Notes: generated by a model not told the origin, from the sequence alone. A stretch of 64,000 nucleotides of DNA from Vanessa cardui (GCF_905220365.1 NC_061151.1:5698197-5762196); one strand, 5' to 3'; positions 30,410-41,018 are shown, numbered from the stretch's first letter. Numbers and translations are program-made.

Positions 30410-33298
30410 TTAATTAATTATACATTTTTTAATTGTTTTTTTGAATTCAAGAGGCCTACCCGAGAATATATCAATATTAGTATTTTTAAAAAGAGAGTTA
30501 AACTTTAATGTCATTCTATTCAAAGGTGAATAATGAGCGAGATTACTTTTGCATTTTTTTGTATTGAATGGAGTATACACGAGCCTTCTTGGGAGTTTTA
30601 CTGGTGCATTAAAGTATAGTTTTGAAAGTAATTGCGGGCTGTCTATATCTTTATTTACCATTTTGAACAGAAATGTATGGTCAAGTATTTCTCTTCTGTT
30701 TTGTAGAGAATCAAGGTTAAAGTATTTTAATCGGTCAATGTAATGAGGGTGTGTTTTAGTTATGTTACAGCTGTAAGACAGGTGCCACAAAAATCTCTTT
30801 TGAACCCGTTCTATTCTTTTTATGTATACTTCATAATGTGGATTCCAAACATTGCTACAATATTCTAGCGTACTGCGTACTAAAGTGTTATAAAGATTAA
30901 TTTTACTGGACACTTTTTTAAAGTCCCTACCATTACGTAATATGAATCCTAGTGTTTTAAAGCTTTTATTTATTATGTGATCAATATGCAGATGAAAGCG
31001 GAGCTTTGAGTCGAAGTTTACTCCTAAGTCCGGAACACTGGTAACTTCCTTTAACTTTTTGTTTTTAAAAGTATAATAGTACACTAAGTCTGATTTGTTC
31101 CGTGAAAATCTAATAAAATGACATTTATCGATGTTCATAGACATGTTGTTATAGTCGCACCAGTCGCTAAGTTTGCCCAAGTCTTCATTCAGCAATTTAG
31201 CGTCATTAAGACTGTGAATAGGTTTCATAAGTTTAACATCATCGGCAAATAAATAGTAACGAGAATGGTTAAAACACAATGTAAGATCGTTAATAAAAAT
31301 GTTAAAAAATAATGGCCCAAGGTGGGAACCCTGTGGAACTCCAGATAAAACACTAAAAGATTCAGAAAAGTATCCTTTAACAGCTACAATTGACCTTCGT
31401 TCACTCAAATATGAAGCACACCATTCTAAAATGCGTCCACATATACCGTGTCCTGAAAGCTTTGAGAGCAGTATCTTATGGTCAACTCGATCGAACGCCT
31501 TGCTGAAGTCGGTATATACGACGTGGACTGGCACTTTAGCATCGATCGAGTCACATAAATCCTCGACGTAGGAAATCAAGTTAGTATTTGTGGAGCGAGA
31601 TCTATAAAAACCATGTTGATGCGGTGAAATAAGTTGTTTTACATGCCATGCAATATAAGGATATAACAGGGATTCCAGTACTTTACCAAGAATTGATAAC
31701 AAGGATATCGGTCTATAATTATTTATTTGATTGGGGTCTCCGGATTTAAAAATAGGTATTACTAAGGATATTTTCCAATATGTAGGAAAAATACCCGTGG
31801 AAAGTGATGTATTAAATATATGGTAAAGCGGGGCCGTTAATGCATCAGCGCAATTAACAATAAAGTAAGATGGAATACCATCGAAACCTGCTCCTTTAGA
31901 TGGATTGAGACTTTTTAACGCTTTATGTATTTCCTTATGAGACAAAATTATAGAACTGATAGTCCCAGATGAAGCTTCATGAGCAGCATGAGTAGTTCTA
32001 TTTAAATTTGAAGTATTTGTACTATAATAGGATAAGAAGTTAGTAGCAAAGAGATTACATATTTCGTTACCACTATTAGCAACTTGATTATCAAGATACA
32101 TTTGGGAAGGAAACTCGGTACTTTTTTTCCTTTTAGACTGTATGTAGGTGTAAAAAAGCTTGGCGTTCTTGGATAGAGAAGACTCAAGAAGTTCTAAATA
32201 ATTATTGTAACATTCGGTTTGAAGATGTTCACATCTAGATCTTAACAACTTAAAAGACAAAACGTCGAGAGGATTTCCATACTTGCCTGCCCTGATTCTA
32301 TATTTGTTTTTTTCTCGCAAAAGTCTAATTAGATTTTTTGAAAACCATACGGGATAACGATTTTTATTAAAATTCTTTTTGGGAACATACATACCAATTA
32401 AGACTCGAAGGACTGCATAAAAAGATGCAACCATCTCGTTTACATCTCCACACTTTGAAAATTTATCATCCCAATCTATATTTTGTAAAGCCTCCTGAAT
32501 TTTACAATAATCAGCCTTAAAAAAATTATTTCTTAACATGACTTTAGATTCTAGTGACTTACCGTTGCTAAAATTTATTGAAAATTGTAAAGGAGGGTGA
32601 TGACCGTCAATTACACTTAAAATATCATAGCTCGGTGCTAAGTTGACGACAGAAACATTGCTCAAGATAAGATCTAAAATTTTATTGTTCTTATTTGTCA
32701 CGAAATTATATTGTTTTAAATCATTAAGTACAATGAAATTTATAAATAAGCTTGCAAATGAACTATATGTACAATTTGAGGTAGGATTAAAATTTGTACA
32801 CGGTAAATCTACTGTTTGTGACCACTCAATATTACTTATATTAAAGTCGCCTACGATTAACGTTTTATTACCAGTTTCCATAACTCGATTAGTATTAGCA
32901 ATAAAGTGTTCTAATATGTTTCTCTGAATAGGTGGGGGTAGATATACTGCACAAATAAAAACATGAGATGAGCGGCCGCCATTATCAATATCAACAGAAA
33001 TCCATAAGTCCTCGCAGGCACTTTCGAAGGATTTAATTCTTTTCGAATTTATTAATTTTGACACCGCGATTAGTACACCACCTCCCGTTTTTTTATTACA
33101 AATAGGACTGGATTCCCTATCCCTCCTGTAAACAGTGTATCTGTCGTCAAATAGTTCCGAATCCGAAACACCATTGTGAAGCCACGTTTCACATAAGACA
33201 ATAATATCGTAATTACAACATATAACATTGTTATAAAATTCTAAAGTTTTTGTATTTAATCCTCGAACGTTTTGGAAGTAGCAATTAAACGATGTGAA
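30410..33298 (-). CDS. LINE ORF2: AP-type endonuclease and reverse transcriptase (no ATG)
   Basis: The frame is open from just after a TAA at 33299-33301 to a stop at 30410, 962 codons. There is no ATG at the front: the N-terminus already reads FNCYFQNVRGLNTK, the first endonuclease motif, then LCETWL, then GGGVLIAVS; an internal GTG at 33064 is not a credible start. Further endonuclease motifs are YLPPP and GDFNIS, with DGHHPPL in the place of SDH. RT blocks are SLNPSKGAGFDGIP, NNYRPISLLS, YTDFSKAFDRVDH, GVPQGSHLGPL and the catalytic LFADDVKL (about residue 685 of 962). The cysteine-containing C-terminal domain after the RT is present. Translation probably couples to ORF1, whose stop is 62 nt upstream, or the ATG has been lost. 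Confidence 0.88.
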   Translation of the reverse strand, partial: FTSFNCYFQNVRGLNTKTLEFYNNVICCNYDIIVLCETWLHNGVSDSELFDDRYTVYRRDRESSPICNKKTGGGVLIAVSKLINSKRIKSFESACEDLWISVDIDNGGRSSHVFICAVYLPPPIQRNILEHFIANTNRVMETGNKTLIVGDFNISNIEWSQTVDLPCTNFNPTSNCTYSSFASLFINFIVLNDLKQYNFVTNKNNKILDLILSNVSVVNLAPSYDILSVIDGHHPPLQFSINFSNGKSLESKVMLRNNFFKADYCKIQEALQNIDWDDKFSKCGDVNEMVASFYAVLRVLIGMYVPKKNFNKNRYPVWFSKNLIRLLREKNKYRIRAGKYGNPLDVLSFKLLRSRCEHLQTECYNNYLELLESSLSKNAKLFYTYIQSKRKKSTEFPSQMYLDNQVANSGNEICNLFATNFLSYYSTNTSNLNRTTHAAHEASSGTISSIILSHKEIHKALKSLNPSKGAGFDGIPSYFIVNCADALTAPLYHIFNTSLSTGIFPTYWKISLVIPIFKSGDPNQINNYRPISLLSILGKVLESLLYPYIAWHVKQLISPHQHGFYRSRSTNTNLISYVEDLCDSIDAKVPVHVVYTDFSKAFDRVDHKILLSKLSGHGICGRILEWCASYLSERRSIVAVKGYFSESFSVLSGVPQGSHLGPLFFNIFINDLTLCFNHSRYYLFADDVKLMKPIHSLNDAKLLNEDLGKLSDWCDYNNMSMNIDKCHFIRFSRNKSDLVYYYTFKNKKLKEVTSVPDLGVNFDSKLRFHLHIDHIINKSFKTLGFILRNGRDFKKVSSKINLYNTLVRSTLEYCSNVWNPHYEVYIKRIERVQKRFLWHLSYSCNITKTHPHYIDRLKYFNLDSLQNRREILDHTFLFKMVNKDIDSPQLLSKLYFNAPVKLPRRLVYTPFNTKKCKSNLAHYSPLNRMTLKFNSLFKNTNIDIFSGRPLEFKKTIKKCIIN

Positions 33299-33360
33299 TT
33301 AGAAGAAAAAATAATTAAACTAAATCAATACACAAAAAGAGGAAAATCCCTTAACTTATC

Positions 33361-34455
33361 TTAAATTATTTTTGATAGGGTATCAATACTATTAACAACA
33401 ATAATTTTGGAAATTTCGGTCTTACGTATAAATATTTTTCCGCCGCGAACCCACACAAATTTATATTGCAGCTCCTTTGCCTTAAGTCTGGCTTTCATAT
33501 GAAGGGATTTCAACTCTGGAGACAGGTGCTCGACTACATATATGGGCTTTTTGTCCCTACCCCCACCAATCCCTAGGTGGCTGGAGTTTATTTTATCTGA
33601 AGGGTTATTTTTGTTGAATTGTATCACGCCAGCAAGTACATTATCCCGTATACGTGGAGAACGAAATTTGACCAATATGGAACGAGGCCTGGAGCTTGAA
33701 GGGTCGTATTTCATGGTGCGCGCACAGTAATCAATATCCTTGGTATCGATAGGACATTTAATAACATTACCCAATTGGGCCACGATGTTGAGTAGGTTCT
33801 CGGATTTGTGCTCGGGGACACACTGAATTTCGAGGTTATTAGCCCGCACCAAATGATTCAACTGGCTTATTCTAGAACTTAAGTTGTTAACAGTTGTGCG
33901 CAACATTTCATTTTCCTTAAGGAGACTGTTGATATTATCCGTCTGTGTTATATGTTGTACCTTAAGATCTTCAAATTTTTCGTTAATAAAATTCATTGAT
34001 TCCTTGAAAATAGATATTTCTTCATGTATATTTTTCAGCTGAAAACTAAGCTTCGAGTTCAGTATTTCATCGAGGCTACGAACTATTGTTTCGCGGACTT
34101 CGGTTTTAATTATATCACGTAAATTATCTTCCGAGATGCAATGACACTGTTCACTATGGCTGGATGTGTCGTCCAAACGGTTTTTAAATCTTTGCGTGAC
34201 ATGTTCATGGTTTATCAAGCTTTCGACTCGAGAATCTAATACCGGACGTACTGGAGTATTCGTATTGTCACGTTTAGGTTGCTTACATATACAGCTTGGA
34301 CATAACCAATTGCATTTAAATTCAGATGTTAGCTTTGTAGAAGATTTTTGCGATATATTAACGCATAAAAAGTGATAGCTATTTGAACAATTAGTGCATT
34401 CCAGAGAATCATTCTTGTTTACGTTTTTATTGCATGCCGCACACTTCGTAGACAT
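33361..34455 (-). CDS. LINE ORF1: PHD-like zinc finger, coiled coil, RNA-binding-like C-terminal domain
   Basis: 364 residues from ATG (34453-34455). The N-terminus has a C4HC3 pattern: C5, C8, C20, C23, H28, C31, C52, C55. Residues about 115-215 are heptad-rich and charged (FEDLKVQHITQTDNINSLLK), as in a coiled coil. The C-terminal third contains RSILVKFRSPRIRD and YKFVWVRGGKIFIRKTE, which resemble the C-terminal domain shared by many lepidopteran LINE ORF1 proteins and the baculovirus FP25K protein (family knowledge). Likely role: binding and packaging the element RNA. It keeps the W in YKFVWV that is a stop in the other LINE of this window. Confidence 0.85.
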   Translation of the reverse strand: MSTKCAACNKNVNKNDSLECTNCSNSYHFLCVNISQKSSTKLTSEFKCNWLCPSCICKQPKRDNTNTPVRPVLDSRVESLINHEHVTQRFKNRLDDTSSHSEQCHCISEDNLRDIIKTEVRETIVRSLDEILNSKLSFQLKNIHEEISIFKESMNFINEKFEDLKVQHITQTDNINSLLKENEMLRTTVNNLSSRISQLNHLVRANNLEIQCVPEHKSENLLNIVAQLGNVIKCPIDTKDIDYCARTMKYDPSSSRPRSILVKFRSPRIRDNVLAGVIQFNKNNPSDKINSSHLGIGGGRDKKPIYVVEHLSPELKSLHMKARLKAKELQYKFVWVRGGKIFIRKTEISKIIVVNSIDTLSKII

Positions 34456-34689
34456 TGTATAAGCGGCGCTTGCGATTGCAGTCTACGAATATACGTATGT
34501 ATATTTTTTTCAAGTTGCAACGACGACGTTTAAAAACGAATGAGTGCCTTCGTGCGTTTTCGGGAGGTGTCGGTGACGTCGCCCGTGGCTCACACTAGGA
34601 TCTCGTTGACTCGAGAGAGATGAAAAATAACTATTCCTCTCTTTTACCCGAAGTGCGCGGGGAAAGGGGGTGATACGCAATGGTCACTT

Positions 34690-34854
34690 TATTCAAGTAA
34701 TTACGTATTTTATGTAGAACATCACTAAGCAAACTTGTCACTTATGTTAACTAATTATTAGTTCCAATTTAGCACGAGATGTATTTAAACTTTCATAAAA
34801 TAAGCGATAACACGTCTATCACTGACCATGGCTCGAACAATACTCATTTCCTTT
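34690..34854. other. Flank of the LINE, no recognised feature
   Basis: AT-rich sequence between the LINE 5' end and a REP-I copy. Confidence 0.4.
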
Positions 34855-35062
34855 GTCAACCGACTTCAAAAAGGAGGAGGTTATCAATTCGTCTGTATTT
34901 TTTTTTTTTTTTTTTTTTATGTTTGTTACCTCATAACTTTTTACTGGGTGGACCGATTTTGATAATTTTTTTTTTGTGTTGTTTTTTTTGTAGTGCTTCC
35001 CGTGGGGTCCTATTTTTTTTATTTTTTTCCGATGATGGTATCCGTATGAAAACGACATAAGT
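34855..35062 (-). repeat. REP-I copy with T-runs
   Basis: AACCGACTTCAAAAAGGAGG, ATCAATTCGTCTGTATT, a 20-bp T-run, TACCTCATAACTTTTTACTGGG and a further (T)n. The opposing frames here are produced by the runs. Confidence 0.62.
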
Positions 35063-35370
35063 CTTAAATTTGCATTATGTATGTGCGCGATAAATAGGTG
35101 AATAACTCAAAATTGGTTGGCACAATCTTGATGATTCTTTTAAAATTATAAAGGACATACTTTAAGGGTAGTTTGGTGAAAGTTTGGTAAGGTTTTGAGT
35201 ATAGGATCCATGACAAATTAAGGGAACGGGAGGGAACGGAACAATTCTGAGGAGCACGTTAGCAATACTCGGTCGAATCTTTTATTTATGGGTTACTTGG
35301 ATATTTAAATCACCTTCCGGAACGTGGTTATGTTCATGTAATTGTCATAATCGAATATTATAATTAACTA

Positions 35371-35624
35371 GCGACCCGCCCCGACTTCTCACGGGTGCAA
35401 AACTGATACAAAATATACTAAAGAATTTGTTTATTTACGACATCACATTGCAAACTTCTAAAATTGTCAGTGTTTCTTTACTATATTGTTCAATTATTAT
35501 ATACACAAACCTTCCCCTTGAATCACACTATCTATTAAAAAAAACCGCATCAAAATCCGTTGCGTAGTTTTAAAGATATAGGGACAGAGAAAGCGACTTT
35601 GTTTTATACTATGTATTGACGGAA
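35371..35624 (+). repeat. REP-C, best copy
   Basis: ACTAGCGACCCGCCCCGACTTCTCACGGG, TATACTAAAGAATTTG, TACGACATCACATTGC, TTTCTTTACTATATTG, AACCTTCCCCTTGAATCAC, ACCGCATCAAAATCCGTTGCG and CGACTTTGTTTTATACTATG in full order. Non-coding. Confidence 0.72.
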
Positions 35625-35989
35625 CTCCTAAACGGCTTACAGTTAGGGTGCGATTTGTGGCAGAATTTCTTACAGTCTTTATTCAAATTTTGTGTATATG
35701 ATGTGATGTCATATGATGTACGACATAGCATACGAATAGCTCTTTTGCAAAGTTTTTTTACTGAGGTCGATTACAGCTCATTCGAGGGTGGTACCTTGTA
35801 GTTTATGCCGCATGACGTATTAAAGCCTCATTTTCGAAAATCTATTTTTGCTTTATTCGAAAGATTCTTTTGAAATTGTCCCCGCAGTAGTTTCTGATTC
35901 ATATAAACGGCACGCTTAATCTATCCATATTAAAAAAAAAATTTAGTCTACATCAGCTTCACTTAAAATCAATAAATAAATAAAATTTT
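35625..35989. other. No recognised feature
   Basis: TGTGATGTCATATGATGTACG at 35700 is a short near-repeat. The 61-codon frame is not family-like. Confidence 0.35.
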
Positions 35990-36063
35990 AACAAAAAGAA
36001 AAACCGACTTCAGACAAAACACTAATTTAAAACAAGATTCAAATCCATTATAACTAGTTTTAT
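35990..36063 (+). repeat. REP-I scrap followed by a Penelope-like end scrap
   Basis: TTTTAACAAAAAGAAAAACCGACTTCAGACAAAACAC (REP-I), then AGATTCAAATCCATTATAACTAGTTTTATTT, which is nearly the inner-to-outer part of the right arm of the fold-back at 5.93 kb. Confidence 0.6.
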
Positions 36064-36216
36064 TTAAAAGAGAGTGAGAGAGTTTGCGAGTTTCTTGTCG
36101 ATTCTTCTCGCTAGAAGCTGCTTTCCGAAATGGTGGTAGTATTTAATTGTTGACGATTCAAAAACGCTTCATTCTGAAGTTTACTTGAATAAAATTGATT
36201 TGATTTGATTTGATTT
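36064..36216 (+). repeat. LINE-K 3' UTR
   Basis: GTTTCTTGTCGATTCTTCTCGC, ATGGTGGTAGTATTTAATTG, GTTTACTTGAATAAAATTGATTTG with (GATTT)n. AATAAA is present. Confidence 0.68.
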
Positions 36217-36432
36217 CGTTTACTATTTTAAATATAACAGTTCAACATTTATGAACTTTTTCTAAGAGACTTTTTAGTAAAAGAGCACATTGTCCAACTA
36301 AAGAATTATTAACTATGTACTCGTAGTCAAGTCACAGTTGCAGTTACTTCAAAGTTACAAGGTTATTCCCAGAATTAGTAGTATAAATATCTTCAAAAAT
36401 AGTTTTTCACGATAGCTGTGTATAGATGTATA

Positions 36433-36992
36433 AAGTAACAGTAACAGCCTGTAAAGTTTCACCACGCTGTTCCAATGCACATGTGGCAGAATTTTAATGA
36501 AATTACATATGTGACCTGCATGTGCAGGTTTCCTCTTTTTTTTATTATTTTTTTTTATGGTATAGGTTGGCGAACGAGCATATGGGCCACCTGATGGTAA
36601 GTGGTCACCATCGCCCATAGACATTAACGCTGTAAGAATTATTAACTATTCCTTACATCGTCAATGTGCCACCAACCCTGGGAACTAAGATGTTATGTCC
36701 CTTGTGCCTGTAGTTACACTGGCTCACTCACCCTTCAGACCGGAACACAACAATACTGAATACTGTTATTTGGCGGTAGAATAACTGATGAGTGGGTGGT
36801 ACCTACCCAGACGGGCTTGCACAAAGCCCTACCACCAAGTAAAATGTCCTCACGATGTTTTTCTTCACTTCCGAGCACGAGATGAATTATAAACACAAAT
36901 TAAGCACATATATTTATAGTGGTGCTTTCCTGGGTTTGCAACCGAAATCATCGGTTAAGATGGACGCGATCTAACCACTAGGCCATCTCAGC
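36433..36992 (-). repeat. SINE-A split by REP-T
   Basis: Tail and body 36433-36532 (TAACAGTAACAGCCTG ... GCAGGTTTCCTC) and head half 36848-36992 (CACGATGTTTTTCTTCAC ... GGCCATCTCAGCTC). The gap is a complete REP-T. The tail body lacks the GAGGAGGCC pair, and ACATATGTGACCTGCATGTGCAGG contains an extra short palindrome. Confidence 0.85.
36533..36846 (-). repeat. REP-T, complete, inserted in SINE-A
   Basis: Plus strand: T-run 36536-36557, ATGGTATAGGTTGGCGAACG ... CTTGCACAAAGCCCTACCACCAAGTA. TCCTC flanks it on both sides (36528-36532 and about 36846-36850), compatible with a short target duplication. This copy shows that REP-T is a poly(A)-tailed retroposon read from the minus strand. Confidence 0.85.
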
Positions 36993-37019
36993 TCGTAGTT
37001 GTATACAACGTTAAAATCC

Positions 37020-37260
37020 CCTAAATTTCCTACTGCTGAGCCTTCTAAAGCCTTCTCTGTTTTAAGGAGAATGTTAGGATCATAACCCACCAGGCTCCAA
37101 TGTGGGTTGTTGGATACACACGTGGCAGATTTATTGTAATTATGCAGATTAAATTATAAACACAGATTAAGCACATGAATATTCAATGATCCTTGCCTGA
37201 GTTTCAACGCTAGTCATCAGTTGATGAATGCATTCTAACCACTGGGCCATCTCGACACAT
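37020..37260 (-). repeat. SINE-A copy, old
   Basis: TTTCCTACTGCTGAGCC, CCAATGTGGGTTGTTGGATACAC, TTAAGCACATGAATATTCAATG, CCTGAGTTTCAACGC, CACTGGGCCATCTCGAC. Confidence 0.75.
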
Positions 37261-37719
37261 TATTATGTATATTCGTAGTTAAATTTATTTAATTGTTACA
37301 AACGATTAAAGGCAAATTGTTGTATATGCATGAATTCTAGTAAAGTTAGGAAGGGTAAATCCTACTAATATCATAAATTCCAAAATTTCATTGGAATTTT
37401 GTTAATCAATCACGCCAAAAGGGCTGATCGGATTGAAATAAAATTTGGCATATACATATATTACAGCCATAAATAACAATATTTTATCTGTGAAAAATGA
37501 ATACGCAGTCAAAACTGAGGGCGGTGACTAGTCTTTTGCCAATATTGCAAAGTCACAAGAACGGTCGCAGTAAAAAACTTTCTGGGAACGATAAAAACTA
37601 CGAAAACCGTTAAAAGTTAGAGCTATTGATTCTGTAGCTTGACTTTATTTGTCCCGCGAGGTCGAAAACATTCGTCACGTTCCGTGCAGACGGATGGAGT
37701 GATGAAGCGAAAAAAAAGT
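37261..37719. other. No supported feature
   Basis: AATCACGCCAAAAGGGCTGATCGG with AAATTTGGCATATAC is a phrase typical of repeat ends, but no second copy is visible here. The minus frame 37610-37834 overlaps REP-T. Confidence 0.35.
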
Positions 37720-37835
37720 TTATAGGTAGGCGACAAGCATATGGTTCACCTGATGGCGAGTCACCACTACCAATAGACAACAGTGCTCTAAGAAATATTG
37801 ACAATTTCTTATATACCTGTCGGCGCGAAACCACG
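37720..37835 (-). repeat. REP-T fragment
   Basis: GTAGGCGACAAGCATATGG ... CACCTGATGGCGAGTCACCACTACC ... AAATATTGACAATTTCTTATA. Confidence 0.65.
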
Positions 37836-38034
37836 AATTTAAGAAAAACACGTGTCCAGAAATGATTATTTTAATAATTCAAAACTGTTTGATTGTTAAA
37901 TTAATAATTTTTAGTGAATTGAGAAATGTTAAATTAGTCTGAAATATTTTAGTGCTTGTAAACAGGTGTTATGTTGAGTGAATAAGTCTACCCACCTATT
38001 TTTGTCATAACCAAGCGCCCGCCGGTATCGACTA

Positions 38035-38190
38035 ACTTGGTCGAGTCGCCGGAGCGATCGGACCGCCTCATATTGGAATAAATCAGAGAGGATTATTTTC
38101 TGAGTTTAATTGATTAAAGACCGAAACCCTGACAGTCGTGACGTCAGCTATACCGACATGATTTTTAAAAACGGGCTCGGATATGCCTTC
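38035..38190 (+). repeat. Interspersed repeat shared with 4.87 kb
   Basis: TGGTCGAGTCGCCGGAGCGATCGGACCGCC, AAATCAGAGAGGATTATTTTCTG, CGTGACGTCAGCTATACC and AACGGGCTCGGATATG repeat the order at 4869-5045, with an internal deletion of the TTTCAAACCTCCGAGG part. Confidence 0.6.
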
Positions 38191-38199
38191 TCCGCTATA

Positions 38200-38268
38200 T
38201 CCAATGCGCCACCAACTTTGGGGTCTAAGTTGTGCCTGTAGTTACACTGGCTAACTCGTCTTTTACTT
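38200..38268 (-). repeat. REP-T fragment
   Basis: CCAATGCGCCACCAACTTTGGGGTC ... GTGCCTGTAGTTACACTGGCTAACTCG. Confidence 0.65.
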
Positions 38269-38307
38269 ACTATTAATTCCAGATCTCGACCAATCATATT
38301 TTGTCAA

Positions 38308-38558
38308 TAGAGCCGAGAAGGTTCAGTGGTTAGCACGCATACATCTCAAGCGATGATTGAGATCAAACCCAAATAAGCACCACGGAATTTTCAAATGCTT
38401 AATCTGTGTTTATAAATCATCCCATGCTCAGCGGTGAAGACATAATCGTGAGGAAACCTGCATGTGTCTAATTACAACGAAATTCTCCAAAGCTGAAATA
38501 TGTTCCAAACATTTTCCTCAAAGTACTTAGCCCAGAAGTGGGAATTTTACAGGCTCTT
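38308..38558 (+). repeat. SINE-A copy, diverged
   Basis: GAGCCGAGAAGGTTCAGTGG head, degraded B box GATCAAACCC, body with a deletion, tail CCCAGAAGTGGGAATTTTACAGG. Confidence 0.8.
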
Positions 38559-38837
38559 AACGTAGTTAATGATCAACAAAGTTTATTAGCTTTGCTCCTG
38601 TATTGGATTGGTTAAGCTACACTGGGTTGAACGACTACTTATGAATAAGTCACTAACCTTATCTGTATCTAATAACTTTCCGTACATGCACTAGTTTCAT
38701 TGTGTGTGTTCATGTACGTAACTGTTTATGGGTGATCAAACTGTTTTCATGAATACGCCATATCATACCTGTAACAATAAACTCACTGTTAGGAATATTA
38801 CATATTAGTAAATAGTAAATTTAATATTAATATAAGA

Positions 38838-38998
38838 CTTTTATAGATATATAACTGGTAGTCGCCCCCAGTCGGGTTTTAGGGGTTGATTGTGACGTAT
38901 TACGCAAAAAAGTAGCCCAAGTCCATTATTGGAGTTCAAGTTTGCTTCATACTACACAGACAGACAGAGTTACTTTTACATTAATTATATTAATATTT
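38838..38998 (+). repeat. REP-E copy
   Basis: AACTGGTAGTCGCCCCCAGTCGGG, TTACGCAAAAAAGTAGCCC, GAGTTCAAGTTTGCTTCATAC, CAGACAGAGTTACTTTTACATTAATTATATTAATA. Confidence 0.6.
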
Positions 38999-39409
38999 AT
39001 TGCATCCATGTAAACCCGGAGCGCATTCCTTGTCAATTAATGAAATAAAACATAGACAAAGTTCAAACACCTTGAAGGCGAACATAGTCTACCGACAATG
39101 CCCTCTGACCTTTGAAGGGGTAAGCTTGTAATAAAACATTATTTTAACAATAAAATAACTCTCTCATTTTTATTGGTAGAAATTGTCGTTGTAAATGAAA
39201 ATGGCATGTCATGAAGACGGCTATAATTTTACCTTTTACTATTGGTCGATAAAATCGTATTTTTGTTGTACTGCAGTACATACCTGCGGGGAATTCAGTG
39301 AGTCTCTGTGGAAACAGGCTTGATATCAGAACGTTCTTCATTCGAATAGGCTTTTAAACGCACTTTTGAATCGGAAATAGTATTGATTTTTTTATACTCT
39401 GTTGGCAAA
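38999..39409. other. No recognised feature
   Basis: Mixed sequence; minus frame 39144-39341 (65 codons) shows no family features. Confidence 0.35.
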
Positions 39410-39540
39410 CAATTGCGTCACGTGATAACCACTTGATATACCAAATATCGGAAATTTGAACTCCAAGGCAGGATAGGCTACTTTTTTGCCGAACTCATGA
39501 CAACGAAACCCCTAAATCGCGGGCGATAACTAATTCATAA
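39410..39540 (-). repeat. REP-E fragment
   Basis: TTTGAACTCCAAGGCAGGATAGGCTACTTTTTTGCCGAACTC and AACCCCTAAATCGCGGGCGATAACTA are the inverse of REP-E phrases. Confidence 0.55.
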
Positions 39541-39599
39541 ATAAAGCAAATTATTTAAGAAGCTTTATAAGATTTCAAATGCAAAAGTTTTTATTTCTG

Positions 39600-39908
39600 A
39601 AATCTGCAAGGTTTTATATGGTAGTAGGGCTTTGTGCAAGCCCGCCTGGGTAGGTACCACCCACTCATCAAATAATCTACCGCTAAACAACAGTACGTAG
39701 CATTGTTGTGTTCCGGTTTGAAGGGTGAGTGAGCCAGTGTAACTACAGACACAAGGGACATAACATCTTAGTTCCCAAGGTTGGTGGCGCATTGACGATG
39801 TAAGGAATAGTTAATATTTCTTATAGCGTAATTGTCTATGGTTGATGGTGACCACTTACCATCAAGTGGCCCATATGCTCGTCCGCCAATCTATTTCATA
39901 AAAAAACC
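39600..39908 (+). repeat. REP-T, near complete, sense plus
   Basis: GGTAGTAGGGCTTTGTGCAAGCCCGCC ... CCACTCATC ... TTGTGTTCCGGTTTGAAGGG ... ACCATCAAGTGGCCCATATGCTCGTCCGCCAATCTATTTCATAAAAAAA. In this orientation the poly(A) is at the right end. Confidence 0.85.
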
Positions 39909-40102
39909 TCTTAATCCGGTGAATCGATTTTGATGAAATTAGGTATTTACATAGTTTTACGTCAGTGAATTTTTAGTTGATAACAAAAGCAAGGTTTGCA
40001 ACGATCGTTTCAAGTGTACGAACTTATGTACAACTCAGGTTAAATGTAAAGTAATTTTATACTTTTCTTGGTTGTATCGGTTAAAACCCGATTTTTTTTA
40101 TA

Positions 40103-40415
40103 TGAGCTGAGATGGCCCAGAGGTTAGAACGCGTGCATCTTAACCGATGATTGCGGGTTCAAACCGAGGCAAGCACCACTATATATATGTGCTTAATTTG
40201 TGTTTATAATTCATCTCGTGCTCGGCGGTGAAGGAAAACATCGTGAAAACCTGCATGTGTCTAATTTAATCGAAATTCTGCCACATGTGCATTCCACCAA
40301 GCAGAATTGAAACAGCGTGGTGGAATATGTTCCAAACCCTCTCCTTAACGGAAGAGGAGGCTTTATCCCAGCAGTGGGAAATTTATGGGCTGATACTTTA
40401 CTTTATACTTTGCTT
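40103..40415 (+). repeat. SINE-A, full copy with (TTTAC)n tail
   Basis: GAGCTGAGATGGCCCAGAGG, GGTTCAAACCG, complete body, CCCAGCAGTGGGAAATTTATGGGCTG, then ATACTTTACTTTATACTTTGC. Confidence 0.9.
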
Positions 40416-40434
40416 TGGTTGTATGGTTTTGTTT

Positions 40435-40681
40435 AGGTAGGTTACCCGTTGGTAGTTAGGTGGTTAACATTCTGCTGCCGATTGCAATACTCAGTTTGAG
40501 TACACAGTGAGCCAGTGACCAGTGTAACAACAAGTACAGGGGATATAACATTTTGTTACCAAGATTGGTGGAGCTTTAGCAAAGAAGGAATTGTAAATAT
40601 TTCTTACAGCGCCAAAGTCTATGGTTGATTGTTGACTTACCATTATGTGGCCTATTAACCAGACAACCTACCTATTTTCAA
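40435..40681 (+). repeat. REP-T copy, old, sense plus
   Basis: CAGTTTGAGTACACAGTGAGCC, ACAAGTACAGGGGATATAACATTTTG, TTACAGCGCCAAAGTCTATGG and TTACCATTATGTGGCC follow the REP-T order. Confidence 0.62.
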
Positions 40682-41018
40682 AATTCGAGCAGCGTTCTAT
40701 TGGTTACAAAAATAAATGAAATTCGTCACTGTTTCACCAACAATATAAAATTTCCAACACAATATGTAAAGTTGGTGCTTTTATTAAAAAAGAAAATGCG
40801 TGTCTCGTTACGTTTCTATGATTAGCATGCATGTTACGGCACATATTTGCATGCACTGCACGTTCAACCGACCCAAGTAAGCTAATATTGAAAAGGTCAC
40901 CAATAAACACAGGAAACTAGACTTTATAATCTTGTTAAAGTACCGTTTTTTCATAAGAAATGTAGTATATTAATAATACAATAAATTTCGTATAAATCAG
41001 TGGAAGGCATGCTTGACC
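40682..41018. other. No recognised feature
   Basis: AT-rich with no repeat match. Confidence 0.35.

Larger units (their letters stand above)
30176..34670 (-). mobile_element. Near full-length non-LTR retrotransposon (Jockey/CR1-like)
   Basis: Order in sense: a GC-richer 5' leader (about 34670-34456), ORF1 (34455-33361), a 62-bp spacer, ORF2 (33298-30410), then a ~230-bp 3' UTR with AATAAA-like words, ending in an (AATA)n run at 30180-30208. Both reading frames are uninterrupted, which suggests a young copy. The 5' boundary is estimated from the change in composition, and I found no clear target-site duplication. Inferred role: autonomous element supplying RNA-binding and endonuclease/RT proteins. 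Confidence 0.85.

Noticed and set aside
30811..33064. GTG at 33064 as the ORF2 start of the minus LINE
   Set aside because: It lies inside the endonuclease domain; the frame is open 78 codons further upstream and contains the first catalytic motifs.
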